Below are positions 8,789 to 17,531 of a stretch of DNA of 64,000 nucleotides, in pieces. The notes below the pieces were generated by a model that did no database searches, was not told the origin of the DNA, and was given only the letters and a program-made list of their open reading frames with translations. This DNA comes from Candidatus Brocadia sinica JPN1. GTDB lineage: Bacteria; Planctomycetota; Brocadiia; Brocadiales; Brocadiaceae. Both the position numbers and the translations under genes were made by a program. The stretch covers positions 2,232,001 through 2,296,000 of the forward strand of contig NZ_BAFN01000001.1 of assembly GCF_000949635.1 (NCBI RefSeq). The letters are read 5' to 3'. Each line of letters starts with the position of its first letter. Within the stretch, counting starts at the first letter, position 1.

Positions 8789-9145
8789 TGTATTTGTACA
8801 GCCTCCATAATTGAACACCGTGATAACAATTTCTTTTGCATCAAATTGATAAGACCGAAAATTTATGAAAACTGAGCGGATTATACCCAATACGATACCA
8901 AATACTTCCTCAAATGCATGGACATATGTTGTCTGCATAACGAAGCATTCGTGCAAGTATAGCTTATTTAAACGAACACTCAAGGAGAAATTTTCAACAT
9001 CGTGATCCAATGGATAGAGGATCTTTTTTATCTTTGAAGATCAATGCTGACCATCAATACCTTATGATTCCAATCCGACGACCAAGTTACATTTTACCTT
9101 GAGAAAATGCCGTAAAAAATTTATATTCAACAAATCAAAGATTTT

Positions 9146-9173
9146 TTGACACATATCTGAACTTCCGTGTAAT
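9146..9173 (+). promoter_or_regulatory. Putative sigma-70 promoter of the lipoprotein gene
   Basis: TTGACA (9146-9151) is followed after 16 nt by TGTAAT (9168-9173). A better hexamer, TATAAT, overlaps it at 9173-9178 but at a poor 21-nt spacing. It lies about 65 bp upstream of the lipoprotein start at 9240. Sequence match only. Confidence 0.45.
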
Positions 9174-9239
9174 ATAATGGGTAAGTCATTTTATTTAAGA
9201 GGTACAAAATGAAAGTACTAAAGCATTGGAGGAATTAAA

Positions 9240-9911
9240 ATGATTCTGGAACGATTTTGCTTGAGTTGGGTTTATTTGACTATTGTAACAACTACATTCG
9301 TGTCTGGCTGTTACAGGGACAAATCCCCGCAAGAAGTAGCTCAACACTTTTGGGATACCATGAAAATTCAGGACATGGAGAATGCCCGTAAATATGCCAC
9401 AACATCGACCCGAACTTTGATAGACACATCCAACGAACAATTCAAAGATGCGTTTGTGACGTTTGGCAAGATTGTTATTGATGGTGACCTTACTACCATA
9501 GAGACAACGGCGCGAGTACAGAAACATGGCACTGAAACTACTGTTCCACTCCAAACGATTCTTAAAAAAGAGGATGGAAAATGGAGGGTAGATTATGCAC
9601 AAACAAAAGAAACGATACAGGAAGATGATACCTTTTCTGATATTGCTAAAAAATTAGAAGCGCTGGGCGGAAAATTGTCAGAGCGTATGGATGAAGCCCT
9701 CGGAGAGATAAAACAAAAAATGCCTGAATATGAGGAGAAAATGAAAAAGGCGGGTGAAGCTGCATCAAAAAAACTGGATGAAGCATTGCAGCGATACGTA
9801 ACGGAAATTAAGAAGGGTATAGAAAAATTAAGTGGAATCCTGGATGAGGTTCTGAAAAAAGAGAGTGAAAAAGACCAACAGGAAAAGCCTGAGGCTGAGG
9901 TCCAACTATGA
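9240..9911 (+). CDS. Lipoprotein with helical C-terminus, unknown function
   Basis: A GGAGG site lies 7 nt before the ATG. The N-terminus is a lipoprotein signal with lipobox VSGC (Cys at about 24). Residues 28-115 resemble small stress or transport-associated domains of the DUF4878/NTF2-like kind ('FWDTMKIQDMENARKYA', 'GKWRVDYAQT'). The last 100 residues are highly charged helices (repeated Lys/Glu, 'KKLEALGGKL', 'EEKMKKAGEAASKKLDEAL') that may form a coiled coil. It probably sits on the membrane or cell-envelope surface. It is followed by another exported protein at 10029. Identity beyond 'lipoprotein' is tentative. Confidence 0.7.
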   Translation: MILERFCLSWVYLTIVTTTFVSGCYRDKSPQEVAQHFWDTMKIQDMENARKYATTSTRTLIDTSNEQFKDAFVTFGKIVIDGDLTTIETTARVQKHGTETTVPLQTILKKEDGKWRVDYAQTKETIQEDDTFSDIAKKLEALGGKLSERMDEALGEIKQKMPEYEEKMKKAGEAASKKLDEALQRYVTEIKKGIEKLSGILDEVLKKESEKDQQEKPEAEVQL

Positions 9912-10028
9912 ATTTGAAACAGCTTCAAAATGAATTTACCGAAACAGTCCTCATGAAACCAGTCTTCGTAAAAACGGAGAACGGAGAAAAGAGGTTTTTA
10001 CGCAGTAATACTATAAAAGGAGTTTGAT

Positions 10029-10580
10029 GTGTTAAACTATCATTACTTGAGAAATGCCATTCTTTTTCTTTTGTTTTTGCCTTTCATTATTCCTGTTTCT
10101 GTCTCTGCACACGAAGGACATGATCATAATAATGAAACGGTAATTACTATCGCAAAGAGGACATATATTCATTTTCAATCGGTCCTGCTGGGTTACCAAT
10201 ACATCTATAGTTATATGGTAAAAGGCGGGGCAAACGAGATCTCCGGTCTGGCTCAGAATGTAATAGACGCTGCCACTCTGGGTACTCAGACCGAACCAGA
10301 TGGGCCTGGCCAACACATGATGCAGCATATTCTTGAAGGGGCGGAGTTATTAAAAAATGCAAAGAATGTGAGTGAACGACAGGAGGCATTCGCTACAATC
10401 AGCAATGCCCTTTTCCCTTTTTTTAAGCAATGGCCAAATCAGCTCATGCGCAGCAGGCTGAAAATATGTCGCTGCAAGAGCGGACACCAATGGCTTCAAC
10501 CGGACAATTGTCCCACTGCATGCCCCTATTCTTTGAATAAATCCTCAAATTGTTTAACTATTGAGGAAACAATATACTAA
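10029..10580 (+). CDS. Exported His-rich protein, possibly DUF3347-like
   Basis: It starts at GTG 10029 with AGGAG at 10018-10022; the nearby ATG at 10027 meets a stop after two codons. A signal peptide (hydrophobic 9-26, ending VSVSA) precedes HEGHDH, a likely metal-binding end of the mature protein. The middle is helical. The C-terminus has four Cys and 'WLQPD...CPYS' text that recalls DUF3347 periplasmic copper-efflux-associated proteins ('WLQP..NPY'), although the Cys spacing differs. A role in metal handling is an inference from the His-rich end. The ~90-bp dispersed repeat with a terminator-like hairpin follows. Confidence 0.55.
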   Translation: MLNYHYLRNAILFLLFLPFIIPVSVSAHEGHDHNNETVITIAKRTYIHFQSVLLGYQYIYSYMVKGGANEISGLAQNVIDAATLGTQTEPDGPGQHMMQHILEGAELLKNAKNVSERQEAFATISNALFPFFKQWPNQLMRSRLKICRCKSGHQWLQPDNCPTACPYSLNKSSNCLTIEETIY

Positions 10581-10592
10581 CAAAGGCTTGTT

Positions 10593-10680
10593 CCTGGACC
10601 CGAACGAGTCGGAAAAAACAAAATCCGAAGCACGAAATTCGTGAGTTAACCCTGTCGGGGTTAATTATTTTTGCTAAAAA
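10593..10680 (+). repeat. Dispersed ~90-bp repeat, copy 1, with terminator-like hairpin
   Basis: The sequence begins near ACCCGAACGAGTCGG, runs through ACAAAATCCGAAGCACGAAA and ends in TTTTTGCTAAAAA. A near copy lies in the opposite orientation at 61272-61370. Inside, TTAACCC pairs with GGGTTAA (about 10647-10665) and is followed by TTATTTTT, so the unit can act as an intrinsic terminator for the upstream gene. It differs from copy 2 by scattered substitutions and one short gap. Confidence 0.8.
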
Positions 10681-10706
10681 TGTCAAAATTATCTTTGGAA
10701 GATACT

Positions 10707-11300
10707 ATGAGGATGCTTTCCATGAAAAAAGGCGCACCCGAAACATCTTCTGCCGTACTGACGATCGGTCATTCTACGCATACACTTGATGTCTTCATAA
10801 AACTCTTACAAGCCCATGGCGTAAAACATGTAATAGATGTTCGTACCGTACCACGCTCACGGCGCAATCCGCAGTTTAACCGGGAAACACTGCCAAATAG
10901 CCTGAAAGCTGCTGGGATAGCTTACACACATATGCCAGGACTCGGAGGTCTTCGGCGTCCACGTCCCGATTCACCTAACGCAGGATGGCGTAATGCATCC
11001 TTCAGGGGTTTCGCCGACTACATGCAAACGCCGGAATTTAGGGAAAACTTAGAAACACTCACTGAACTGGCAAGTAAAGATCGCATCGCATTGATGTGTG
11101 CGGAAGCTTTGCCCTGGCGCTGCCATCGCTCCCTGATTGCCGACGCATTACTTGTTCGGGAAATTCAGGTTGAACATATCATGAATGAGAAACACAGACA
11201 GGCCCATAAGCTCACACCCTGGGCCGTGATAAATGGCGCAAACATCACGTATCCTCCAGCATCAGCTCAGACCGGCATTGAAGCTGGAAAAGAATGTTGA
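10707..11300 (+). CDS. DUF488-family protein
   Basis: This family has a conserved small alpha/beta fold of unknown biochemical role. Visible signatures are 'TIGHSTHTLDVF' near the N-terminus, 'VIDVRTVPRSRRNPQFN' and 'LMCAEALPWRCHRSLIAD', the last carrying the conserved Cys/His-rich 'CAE..P..CHR' motif. The frame is open from a TTG at 10671, but GGAAG at 10697-10701 sits correctly for the ATG at 10707. The earlier starts fall in the dispersed repeat and lack a ribosome-binding site. It precedes corA by 76 bp on the same strand. Confidence 0.85.
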   Translation: MRMLSMKKGAPETSSAVLTIGHSTHTLDVFIKLLQAHGVKHVIDVRTVPRSRRNPQFNRETLPNSLKAAGIAYTHMPGLGGLRRPRPDSPNAGWRNASFRGFADYMQTPEFRENLETLTELASKDRIALMCAEALPWRCHRSLIADALLVREIQVEHIMNEKHRQAHKLTPWAVINGANITYPPASAQTGIEAGKEC

Positions 11301-11376
11301 GTTCCGCGGGTAAGTTGGTTATTATCACTCCGTATCTTATGTAATAGCAACACACTTTCTTGAGAAGGTACCTACT

Positions 11377-12444
11377 ATGGCGAAACTAATCAAAAAAAGA
11401 TCGGAGAAAGCCGGCCTCCTGCCAGACGCACTGATCCACATTGGAGAGAGAAAGACTGAAAAGGTAAAGATTACGATCACAGAGTATGATGAAATGCATT
11501 TTCATGAACAAGAGGCGAAGGCAATTGAGGAATGTTTTCCTTTTAAGGATAAGGGCCGGCCTACGATAGCGTGGATAAATATCGACGGAATTCACCGGAG
11601 TGATATATTGGGGAGACTCGGTGAAGGTTTTGGGCTTCATCCACTCACTGTGGAGGATATTATGAATATCGATCAGCGGCCAAAGATTGAGGATTTTAAA
11701 GAATATAGTTATATTGCGCTTAAAATGCTGCAGTTTTCTGGTAAGGATGGCGAGGTTATCTCTGAACAGGTTAGCCTGGTTTTAGGGTCAAATTTTGTCA
11801 TTTCATTCCAGGAACGAGAGGTTGATATTTTTCATGTAATCAGGGAACGGATCAGAACAAATAAAGGCCGCATAAGAAAGATGGGCGCTGATTACCTTGC
11901 GTATTGCCTGCTCGATGCGATAGTTGATAACTACTTCATCATCATGGAAACGCTGGGAGAAAAGATAGAATCATTGGAGGATGAACTAGTCAGCAATCCA
12001 ACGCCTGTGACTTTACACGCTATTTATAAGTTGAAAATGAATACCATATTATTGCGCCGGTCCGTGTGGCCATTGCGGGAGGTAATCGGTGGGTTGGAGA
12101 GGGGAGAATCTTCACTGATTCGGGAATCGACTAGAATTTATTATAAGGATATTCACGATCACACCCTCCATATCATTGATACGCTGGAAACCTTCCGGGA
12201 AATGGTTGCAGGGATGCTTGAAATCTATCTTTCAAGCATCAGTAACAGATTGAATGCCGTCATAAAGGTGCTTACCATGCTTGCCACCATATTTATGCCA
12301 CTTACCTTCATTGCCGGCATCTACGGAATGAATTTTAAATACATGCCGGAGCTTGAGTGGCGCTGGGGGTATCCAATAATTTTATTTATAATGGCTGCTG
12401 TAGGTATTATCATGGTGTATTACTTCAAGAAGAAAAGGTGGTGA
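11377..12444 (+). CDS. corA: Magnesium/cobalt transporter CorA
   Basis: CorA is a pentameric inner-membrane channel for Mg2+ (also Co2+ and Ni2+). The protein has 355 residues. A long cytoplasmic alpha/beta N-domain is followed by a stalk helix and two C-terminal membrane segments ('VLTMLATIFMPLTFIAGIYG' and 'YPIILFIMAAVGIIMVYY'). The selectivity motif YGMNF lies at the end of the first segment (about 319-323), and the basic C-terminal tail KKKRW is typical. The ATG is preceded by AGAAGG. Confidence 0.95.
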   Translation: MAKLIKKRSEKAGLLPDALIHIGERKTEKVKITITEYDEMHFHEQEAKAIEECFPFKDKGRPTIAWINIDGIHRSDILGRLGEGFGLHPLTVEDIMNIDQRPKIEDFKEYSYIALKMLQFSGKDGEVISEQVSLVLGSNFVISFQEREVDIFHVIRERIRTNKGRIRKMGADYLAYCLLDAIVDNYFIIMETLGEKIESLEDELVSNPTPVTLHAIYKLKMNTILLRRSVWPLREVIGGLERGESSLIRESTRIYYKDIHDHTLHIIDTLETFREMVAGMLEIYLSSISNRLNAVIKVLTMLATIFMPLTFIAGIYGMNFKYMPELEWRWGYPIILFIMAAVGIIMVYYFKKKRW

Positions 12445-12632
12445 TAAGTGATACACAAATCACGCATCAACCACAAGTAACTTAAACAATCGATAAAACT
12501 GAAAAGACGTCACAAGTTAGCTTTTTGAAAAGTATTTGTTTTGAAATGGCAAAACACACCCTTCAATCTCTTCTCGAGGGGCAGGCAATCCGCTAAGCCA
12601 GCAAGTTCAAGGGGCTATGTAAAAAGGTCGGC

Positions 12633-12737
12633 GCTAGCCGGACTTTCGCAATTCACCCCTTTAATATCAAGGATTTCCCGGCATTACATGCCCAAAAACA
12701 ACCGTTTTGGAGCGCGAGTTGTGAAAGTCCGGCTAAC
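12633..12737. repeat. MITE-like element with 22-bp terminal inverted repeats
   Basis: GCTAGCCGGACTTTCGCAATTC (positions 1-20 are 12633-12652) is matched in reverse by 12716-12737 at 19 of 22 positions. The arms enclose about 60 bp with no coding sense. Well-matched ends and no gene suggest a miniature element or an internally deleted IS. No convincing target duplication is visible. It lies in the 350-bp gap between corA and the convergent hotdog-fold gene. Confidence 0.6.
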
Positions 12738-12792
12738 CCACGCGAGCTTCCGAACACGCAAAATCTCACGGTGGTTTGTTGGTCGAATATTT

Positions 12793-13770
12793 TTAGGTTG
12801 GTGTTATAAACCCTTGTTCTTCCGGATTGACATTGATAAGCTTATTTACTGCATCCAGAACAGGTTCTTTGGAATTATGGAATTTGGCAATGGGATTCAC
12901 GATTGCAAGACCACGATAATAGGTAACAAGTCCTTCTGCGATCTCCGCCATGATCTTGTTGAAGGTATTCCGCTTCTTTGCCCTTGCAAGCTTCACCTCG
13001 GGACCTTTATCACCGGTAATCGGAATCCTTTCGTAACTCCCAAAATCCATACGCAATATATTAATCATACCGCCCTGTCCGGACAGTTGATTGACAATCT
13101 CTGCTGAGGGCAGTGAGGCAATATAGGCCAGTGGGTAGGTGTAATCTTTGTATCCTTCTTTCTGGAAATAAAAATCACTTCGAATCCCCAGCGTCTCAAA
13201 ATAGTCTTGCACCCTTGCGAAACATTTTTTATTTACGGTTTCTTCGTCTATTTCTTTGACCTGTTTGCTTGCAGTTTTCAATCTCCCCAGGATGATAGTA
13301 GTGGCAATTACCCTGTCTTGCTGATAGGTTTTTACTTCAATTTGAATGTAGTCGTTACTTACAAATTGCCATAAAAACAGACTGCATGTCCTCTCGCTAT
13401 AATAGGCCGAACCGGTAAATTTTATATTTACAGAGGATATTTCTAATTCTGAAAAGAGGATTTCTAAGGGAAGGATGATCTTGGAAACGGTCATTGCGCC
13501 AGGAACAATGTTGCCTTTTCTGTGAATGAGATTGTTGTCGTTCGTTACATCAACGAAACGTTCCCCCTGCTGTTTCGGGATTCTATATTCATGCTTGATT
13601 AAAAATTTATCCCAGACCACTAACCGGCGTTCGTTATGATCGTCAGTTCTCAGTGTTAAACCTGGGTGCGGGGTTCGTGCCTTTGCATCTCTAAAACAGA
13701 TTTTATCGGTTGAAAACCCATCTATCCTTCTTAATGGCATGGAAAATATAGGGGATTGTAATCTGCTCAT
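12793..13770 (-). CDS. Hotdog-fold (MaoC-like) protein of unknown substrate
   Basis: The protein has 325 residues. Residues about 90-150 ('VDVTNDNNLIHRKGNIVPGAMTVSKI') match the MaoC/FabZ hydratase-type segment, in which an Asp/Asn and a His (here N-D-N-N-L-I-H) serve catalysis and 'VPGAM' lines the pocket. The C-terminal half ('YPLAYIASLPSAEIVNQL') is a second alpha/beta region, so a tandem hotdog arrangement is possible. It probably acts on a CoA or ACP thioester such as an enoyl or hydroxyacyl chain. A role in unusual lipid (for example ladderane) metabolism would be speculation. It stands alone, divergent from the GlmU-like gene. Confidence 0.65.
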   Translation of the reverse strand: MSRLQSPIFSMPLRRIDGFSTDKICFRDAKARTPHPGLTLRTDDHNERRLVVWDKFLIKHEYRIPKQQGERFVDVTNDNNLIHRKGNIVPGAMTVSKIILPLEILFSELEISSVNIKFTGSAYYSERTCSLFLWQFVSNDYIQIEVKTYQQDRVIATTIILGRLKTASKQVKEIDEETVNKKCFARVQDYFETLGIRSDFYFQKEGYKDYTYPLAYIASLPSAEIVNQLSGQGGMINILRMDFGSYERIPITGDKGPEVKLARAKKRNTFNKIMAEIAEGLVTYYRGLAIVNPIAKFHNSKEPVLDAVNKLINVNPEEQGFITPT

Positions 13771-14077
13771 AAGATATTACCGATAAAAAATGTATCTTCT
13801 CTGATTTTTCCCGATTTTATTATGCAACCTGCCTTATGTCAAGGATATAAAAAAATTTTTTTCTGATTTTTTGCCGAAAACTGCTGTCGACAAAAACCAT
13901 GACTCTGTGGATGCTTGAAATCAGCAGATGGATACTGCTGCATGGTGTGAAATAGTGCAAACGTATATTAACTTGACAAAGATTACAAGTCTCAGTATGC
14001 TACCGACACGCAACAGAACGATATCCTGTTGTGTATTACAAAAAGACGCGTTCTTAATTGATAGGGGGGGCTTTCAG

Positions 14078-15322
14078 GTGACATATATCTGTGTATTTGA
14101 AGACAGTCAATACTCAAAACTGGTTCCACTTATTCATACAAGAACGGCCTTCGAACTTCGATGCGGACTGTTTACCCCGTTGGAAAGGGTTGTTAAACAT
14201 TATCCCAATACCTCGATTACCCTTTTTTGCAGAGACTATTTGTCCGATCTATTGCAAGAGCGATATCCCTATCGTATCAATGACCTGCGTACACCCGATG
14301 ATACCTGCCTTTTTTTAAACGGTCGTGCTATCTTTTCCTTTCCTGTTCCTTTAGAAGGTCGGGAGGAAATTGGGATGCAGGATAATACCCTTGTTTATGC
14401 CAGACTTAAGGGGGAAAATGCAAAAAAAATACTACCCGGGATGCTTCTTACTGGAGATCCAATTGAATTGTTAAAAGGTACAGTTCCGGTCGCTAATACC
14501 CAGGTACCTCTCATAAACTATTTTTGGGATCTTGTTAAACACAACAAGTCTCAAATAGAAAAGGATTTTATGTTGTTTGTCAAGGAAGGTTCCATCTTAG
14601 GGAGACTCTCTGAAGGGGTTCACCTTATGAACGAAGACCAGATATTCATTGATAAAAATAGTCGGATTAAACCGGGCTGCGTATTTGATGCCGAGGGAGG
14701 GCCAATTTATATTGGTCAACACGTTACCATTGCCCCTAATGCTACGATCGAGGGTCCCGTTTATATTGGCAACCATTCTGTGGTTCAATCTAATTCGAGA
14801 ATCCGCGGAGGCGCAAATATTGGAGAGGTTTGCAAGATAGGAGGAGAAGTTGTAAATACGATCTTCCACAGTTACACCAACAAACAACACGACGGATTCC
14901 TCGGTGATTCTTATATCGGCTCATGGGTTAATATGGGGGCTGGTACCCTAAACAGTAATCTGCTTAACACCTATGGAGAGGTAAAAGCTGAAATCGATGG
15001 GACTGTGATAAATACAAATCATATGTTTCTTGGTATGGCGATGGGAGACCACACGAAAACGGCTATCAACACGACCATCATGACGGGTAGCATCATTGGT
15101 TTCTCTTGTAATATCGTCACTTTTACCTACCCTCCCAAATATCTCCCGTCTTTTGCGTGGTATTCATATCATGGCATGAAGGTCTATATCTTGGAAAACG
15201 CATTGCATGTAGCAAAGATTGCGATGAAAAGACGGGATAAGGAAATGACTTCTGCTGAAGAACGGCTCTTCAGGCTGGTATTTCAGCTTACAGAAAAAGA
15301 AAGAAATTCCATATTAAAATGA
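14078..15322 (+). CDS. GlmU-like sugar nucleotidyltransferase/left-handed beta-helix protein
   Basis: The N-terminal part ('[34 protein letters not shown]') is the degenerate nucleotidyltransferase domain of GlmU-like proteins whose family text reads 'F.D....LLPLTFTRP.AELR.GI'. The C-terminal half is a left-handed parallel beta-helix built of hexapeptides ('[25 protein letters not shown]', cut here by family knowledge; '[13 protein letters not shown]'), as in acyl/acetyl transferases. The frame is open from 13928, but GTG 14078 has a G-rich Shine-Dalgarno at 14064-14070 and matches the family start. It probably acts in nucleotide-sugar or envelope precursor synthesis. The RNA-ligase-partner gene follows after 10 bp. 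Confidence 0.8.
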   Translation: MTYICVFEDSQYSKLVPLIHTRTAFELRCGLFTPLERVVKHYPNTSITLFCRDYLSDLLQERYPYRINDLRTPDDTCLFLNGRAIFSFPVPLEGREEIGMQDNTLVYARLKGENAKKILPGMLLTGDPIELLKGTVPVANTQVPLINYFWDLVKHNKSQIEKDFMLFVKEGSILGRLSEGVHLMNEDQIFIDKNSRIKPGCVFDAEGGPIYIGQHVTIAPNATIEGPVYIGNHSVVQSNSRIRGGANIGEVCKIGGEVVNTIFHSYTNKQHDGFLGDSYIGSWVNMGAGTLNSNLLNTYGEVKAEIDGTVINTNHMFLGMAMGDHTKTAINTTIMTGSIIGFSCNIVTFTYPPKYLPSFAWYSYHGMKVYILENALHVAKIAMKRRDKEMTSAEERLFRLVFQLTEKERNSILK

Positions 15323-15332
15323 AAGGTCTTTT

Positions 15333-16040
15333 ATGGAAAAGGACATTAAACGCGAACGGATTATTATTGATACGAGTATTTTTACCAATCCGGAGGTTTA
15401 CCAATCGTTTGGCGCAAGTCCAACGGAGGCATTACGCACGTTTCTGGAGATTATTGGCAATTTGGATGGGCCGGCTTTTTATATGCCTCCAACGATCTAT
15501 CAGGAATTACTCAATTTTGTTGAAATAAAAGATATCCCGCCCGACCTTCAAATTCGTATAATCCAAAAACCACCAAAGCGATACGAACTGTCGGTTCCGG
15601 CTTTTTTACTGTATGAACTTATCGAGGATGTGCGTCACAGGATAGACAAGGGATTGCGGGTAGCAGAAGAAGCCATACGGAAAAGGATTAACAAGGGGTT
15701 AAAGGTAGCCGAGGAGATTGAGCGGAAGCGGAAGTCCGCGCATGAAAAGTCGGTGCTTCTTTTCCCGGATGTACGTATGGCCACAGAGATTCCACACAGA
15801 ACTGAGTCTGAAGCTTTAGAGGCTATTGCTATTGCTGATCTGAGGAAAAAATATCGTGCAGCCCTCAGGGAAGGGATTATTGATAGCAAGGAGGACGTTG
15901 ACCTGATTCTCCTGGCCAAGGAACTCGACGGCATACTGGTGACGGCTGATACTGGTATTGTAAAGTGGGCTGATAAACTGGGCATCCGTTACATCGATCC
16001 CCGTACGTTACGGGGTATACTCGACAATCTGAGGAAGTGA
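15333..16040 (+). CDS. RNA ligase partner protein (PIN-like)
   Basis: The protein has 235 residues. The N-terminal '[14 protein letters not shown]' and the C-terminal '[35 protein letters not shown]' carry the spaced acidic residues of a PIN-type nuclease fold. Whole-protein features match the RNA ligase partner family (MJ0950 type), usually encoded beside a Pab1020-type RNA ligase. That ligase is present here, convergent, 104 bp away. The biochemical role is not established; a nuclease or processing step paired with ligation is an inference. An internal duplication '[22 protein letters not shown]' is visible near 108-130. It follows the GlmU-like gene by 10 bp with AAAGG before its ATG. Confidence 0.85.
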   Translation: MEKDIKRERIIIDTSIFTNPEVYQSFGASPTEALRTFLEIIGNLDGPAFYMPPTIYQELLNFVEIKDIPPDLQIRIIQKPPKRYELSVPAFLLYELIEDVRHRIDKGLRVAEEAIRKRINKGLKVAEEIERKRKSAHEKSVLLFPDVRMATEIPHRTESEALEAIAIADLRKKYRAALREGIIDSKEDVDLILLAKELDGILVTADTGIVKWADKLGIRYIDPRTLRGILDNLRK

Positions 16041-16144
16041 GTCTGCAAAAACAAATGATAAATTTCTCAGATTTTTACTCACAACGGTTTTTCTATCGGC
16101 TCCGGATTCCACACGGCGCCTATAATGGTTTTTTCTGATAAAAA

Positions 16145-17278
16145 TTAGTCAACGTGGGCTGAACCTTCCAGGTGTTTTTGGAGAATTTCATACGAGGCGT
16201 AACACTTTCTTACAAACTTGACACACCAGTAAGCGTCCTCTTTATTTTCGGATAGCACATCAAACTTTACCTTACATCGATACAGGTGATCGATCATCTT
16301 CTGAATATTTTTCTCCTCCCGAAAACGGAGGGAAAATTTTTCGTCAATAAGTTTATCCTGCGCTGCCTTAGTAACGCTTTCGTATACGGGTTTTAACAAC
16401 ACCCTTCCTAATTGAACGAAAACCTCAGGCTCCAGTGAATTGCCATGCTCGTGGATAAACATGGCCGCGCGAATGATCCGGTGGGTAAAAAACTCCGAAG
16501 CCATCTCTGCCATTAATGGGGCGGTAACGCGAATATCACGTAAACAAGAACCTAATGTCACATACTTGAGAATCTTTTCAGCGGGATGGGTTGGTTTCAT
16601 CACGATCCCTTCACATCCTGTTTCGTCTAACTCTTTAATGACCTTTTTCAGGGCTGAAATATCCGATGCTGAAAACTGTCCAAATCTCCTCACAGTGGGT
16701 ATGCGATAGGTATCAAAGATTTTATATCGTTCATCAATGGGGATTTTGTGGTGCTTGTTCATCATCATTAAATCAAAAGCAAAAAATCGGACGTCTTCTT
16801 TCACGTAAGGAGGATGTTCAATGTTATAAGGATTATCGGGGCCGGCAAATTCACCGCAAACGACCAGATCCGGATTTTCATCAAATAATTTTTTTGCATC
16901 TAAAAAATCCACAATCCGATCTGTCGAAAACGGGCAGATATACGCGCCACGAGAAAAAACTGCGATACGGCCCTGAATACGTGCAACCCTGACGTTGTAA
17001 CCATCAACTTTTTCTTCGACATAAAAGGGCTGAGTATAAGCATTACGGATACCATTTTCCAGATGCAATATTCGAGCGATGCTTGGGAAACCAAAAATGA
17101 TACCTTCCTGAGTAACGATCGATCCTTTTCCCAGGGTACCAATTTTTTTCGTTACCCGATAATAGTCAATACCATCGAATTCATCGTGGATAGCGTCGCG
17201 CTTTTTAATTGATTCCTGCCACAGATCCTCGGAGATACCAATCTGTTTAACAATATTATACATTTGCATGTGTGTCAT
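16145..17278 (-). CDS. RNA ligase, Pab1020 family
   Basis: This ATP-dependent RNA ligase is of the archaeal Pab1020 type and has 377 residues. The nucleotidyltransferase lysine motif is 'EEKVDGYNVR' (KxDG, near 88-97), where Lys takes AMP. Further motifs are 'AVFSRGAY', 'VVCGEFAG', 'FFAFDLMMMN' and 'CEGIVMKP' (motifs III to V), with a C-terminal helical domain for dimer formation. Family members ligate or circularise single-stranded RNA. Its partner protein is encoded convergently. This is uncommon in bacteria but known in thermophiles and some planctomycetes. All catalytic motifs look intact. Confidence 0.88.
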   Translation of the reverse strand: MTHMQMYNIVKQIGISEDLWQESIKKRDAIHDEFDGIDYYRVTKKIGTLGKGSIVTQEGIIFGFPSIARILHLENGIRNAYTQPFYVEEKVDGYNVRVARIQGRIAVFSRGAYICPFSTDRIVDFLDAKKLFDENPDLVVCGEFAGPDNPYNIEHPPYVKEDVRFFAFDLMMMNKHHKIPIDERYKIFDTYRIPTVRRFGQFSASDISALKKVIKELDETGCEGIVMKPTHPAEKILKYVTLGSCLRDIRVTAPLMAEMASEFFTHRIIRAAMFIHEHGNSLEPEVFVQLGRVLLKPVYESVTKAAQDKLIDEKFSLRFREEKNIQKMIDHLYRCKVKFDVLSENKEDAYWCVKFVRKCYASYEILQKHLEGSAHVD

Positions 17279-17449
17279 CTTTCTTTAATAAATATACTAA
17301 TTTGATACGATGTTACATAAACCGGATCCCTGATTTCAAGACAAAATTGAATTGTAGTTGAGTGCCTCTGTCGCTGTTTATAATGCGATTCTATGTATAA
17401 CTCCAATGTCTGTAAAAGGTTAAACTTAAGATGCGATCTGTTTTTAGTG

Positions 17450-17478
17450 TTGACTTCAAAAAGACATAATCGTATAAT
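17450..17478 (+). promoter_or_regulatory. Sigma-70 promoter of the DHH-family gene
   Basis: TTGACT (17450-17455) and a perfect TATAAT (17473-17478) are separated by exactly 17 nt. Transcription would start near 17485, leaving a leader of about 47 nt before the ATG at 17532. This is the best promoter match seen in the window. Confidence 0.75.
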
Positions 17479-17531
17479 ACATCGCCATTTTAATTATCCC
17501 TGAAAATCTGGGTTCCACGTAAGGGTGTATA

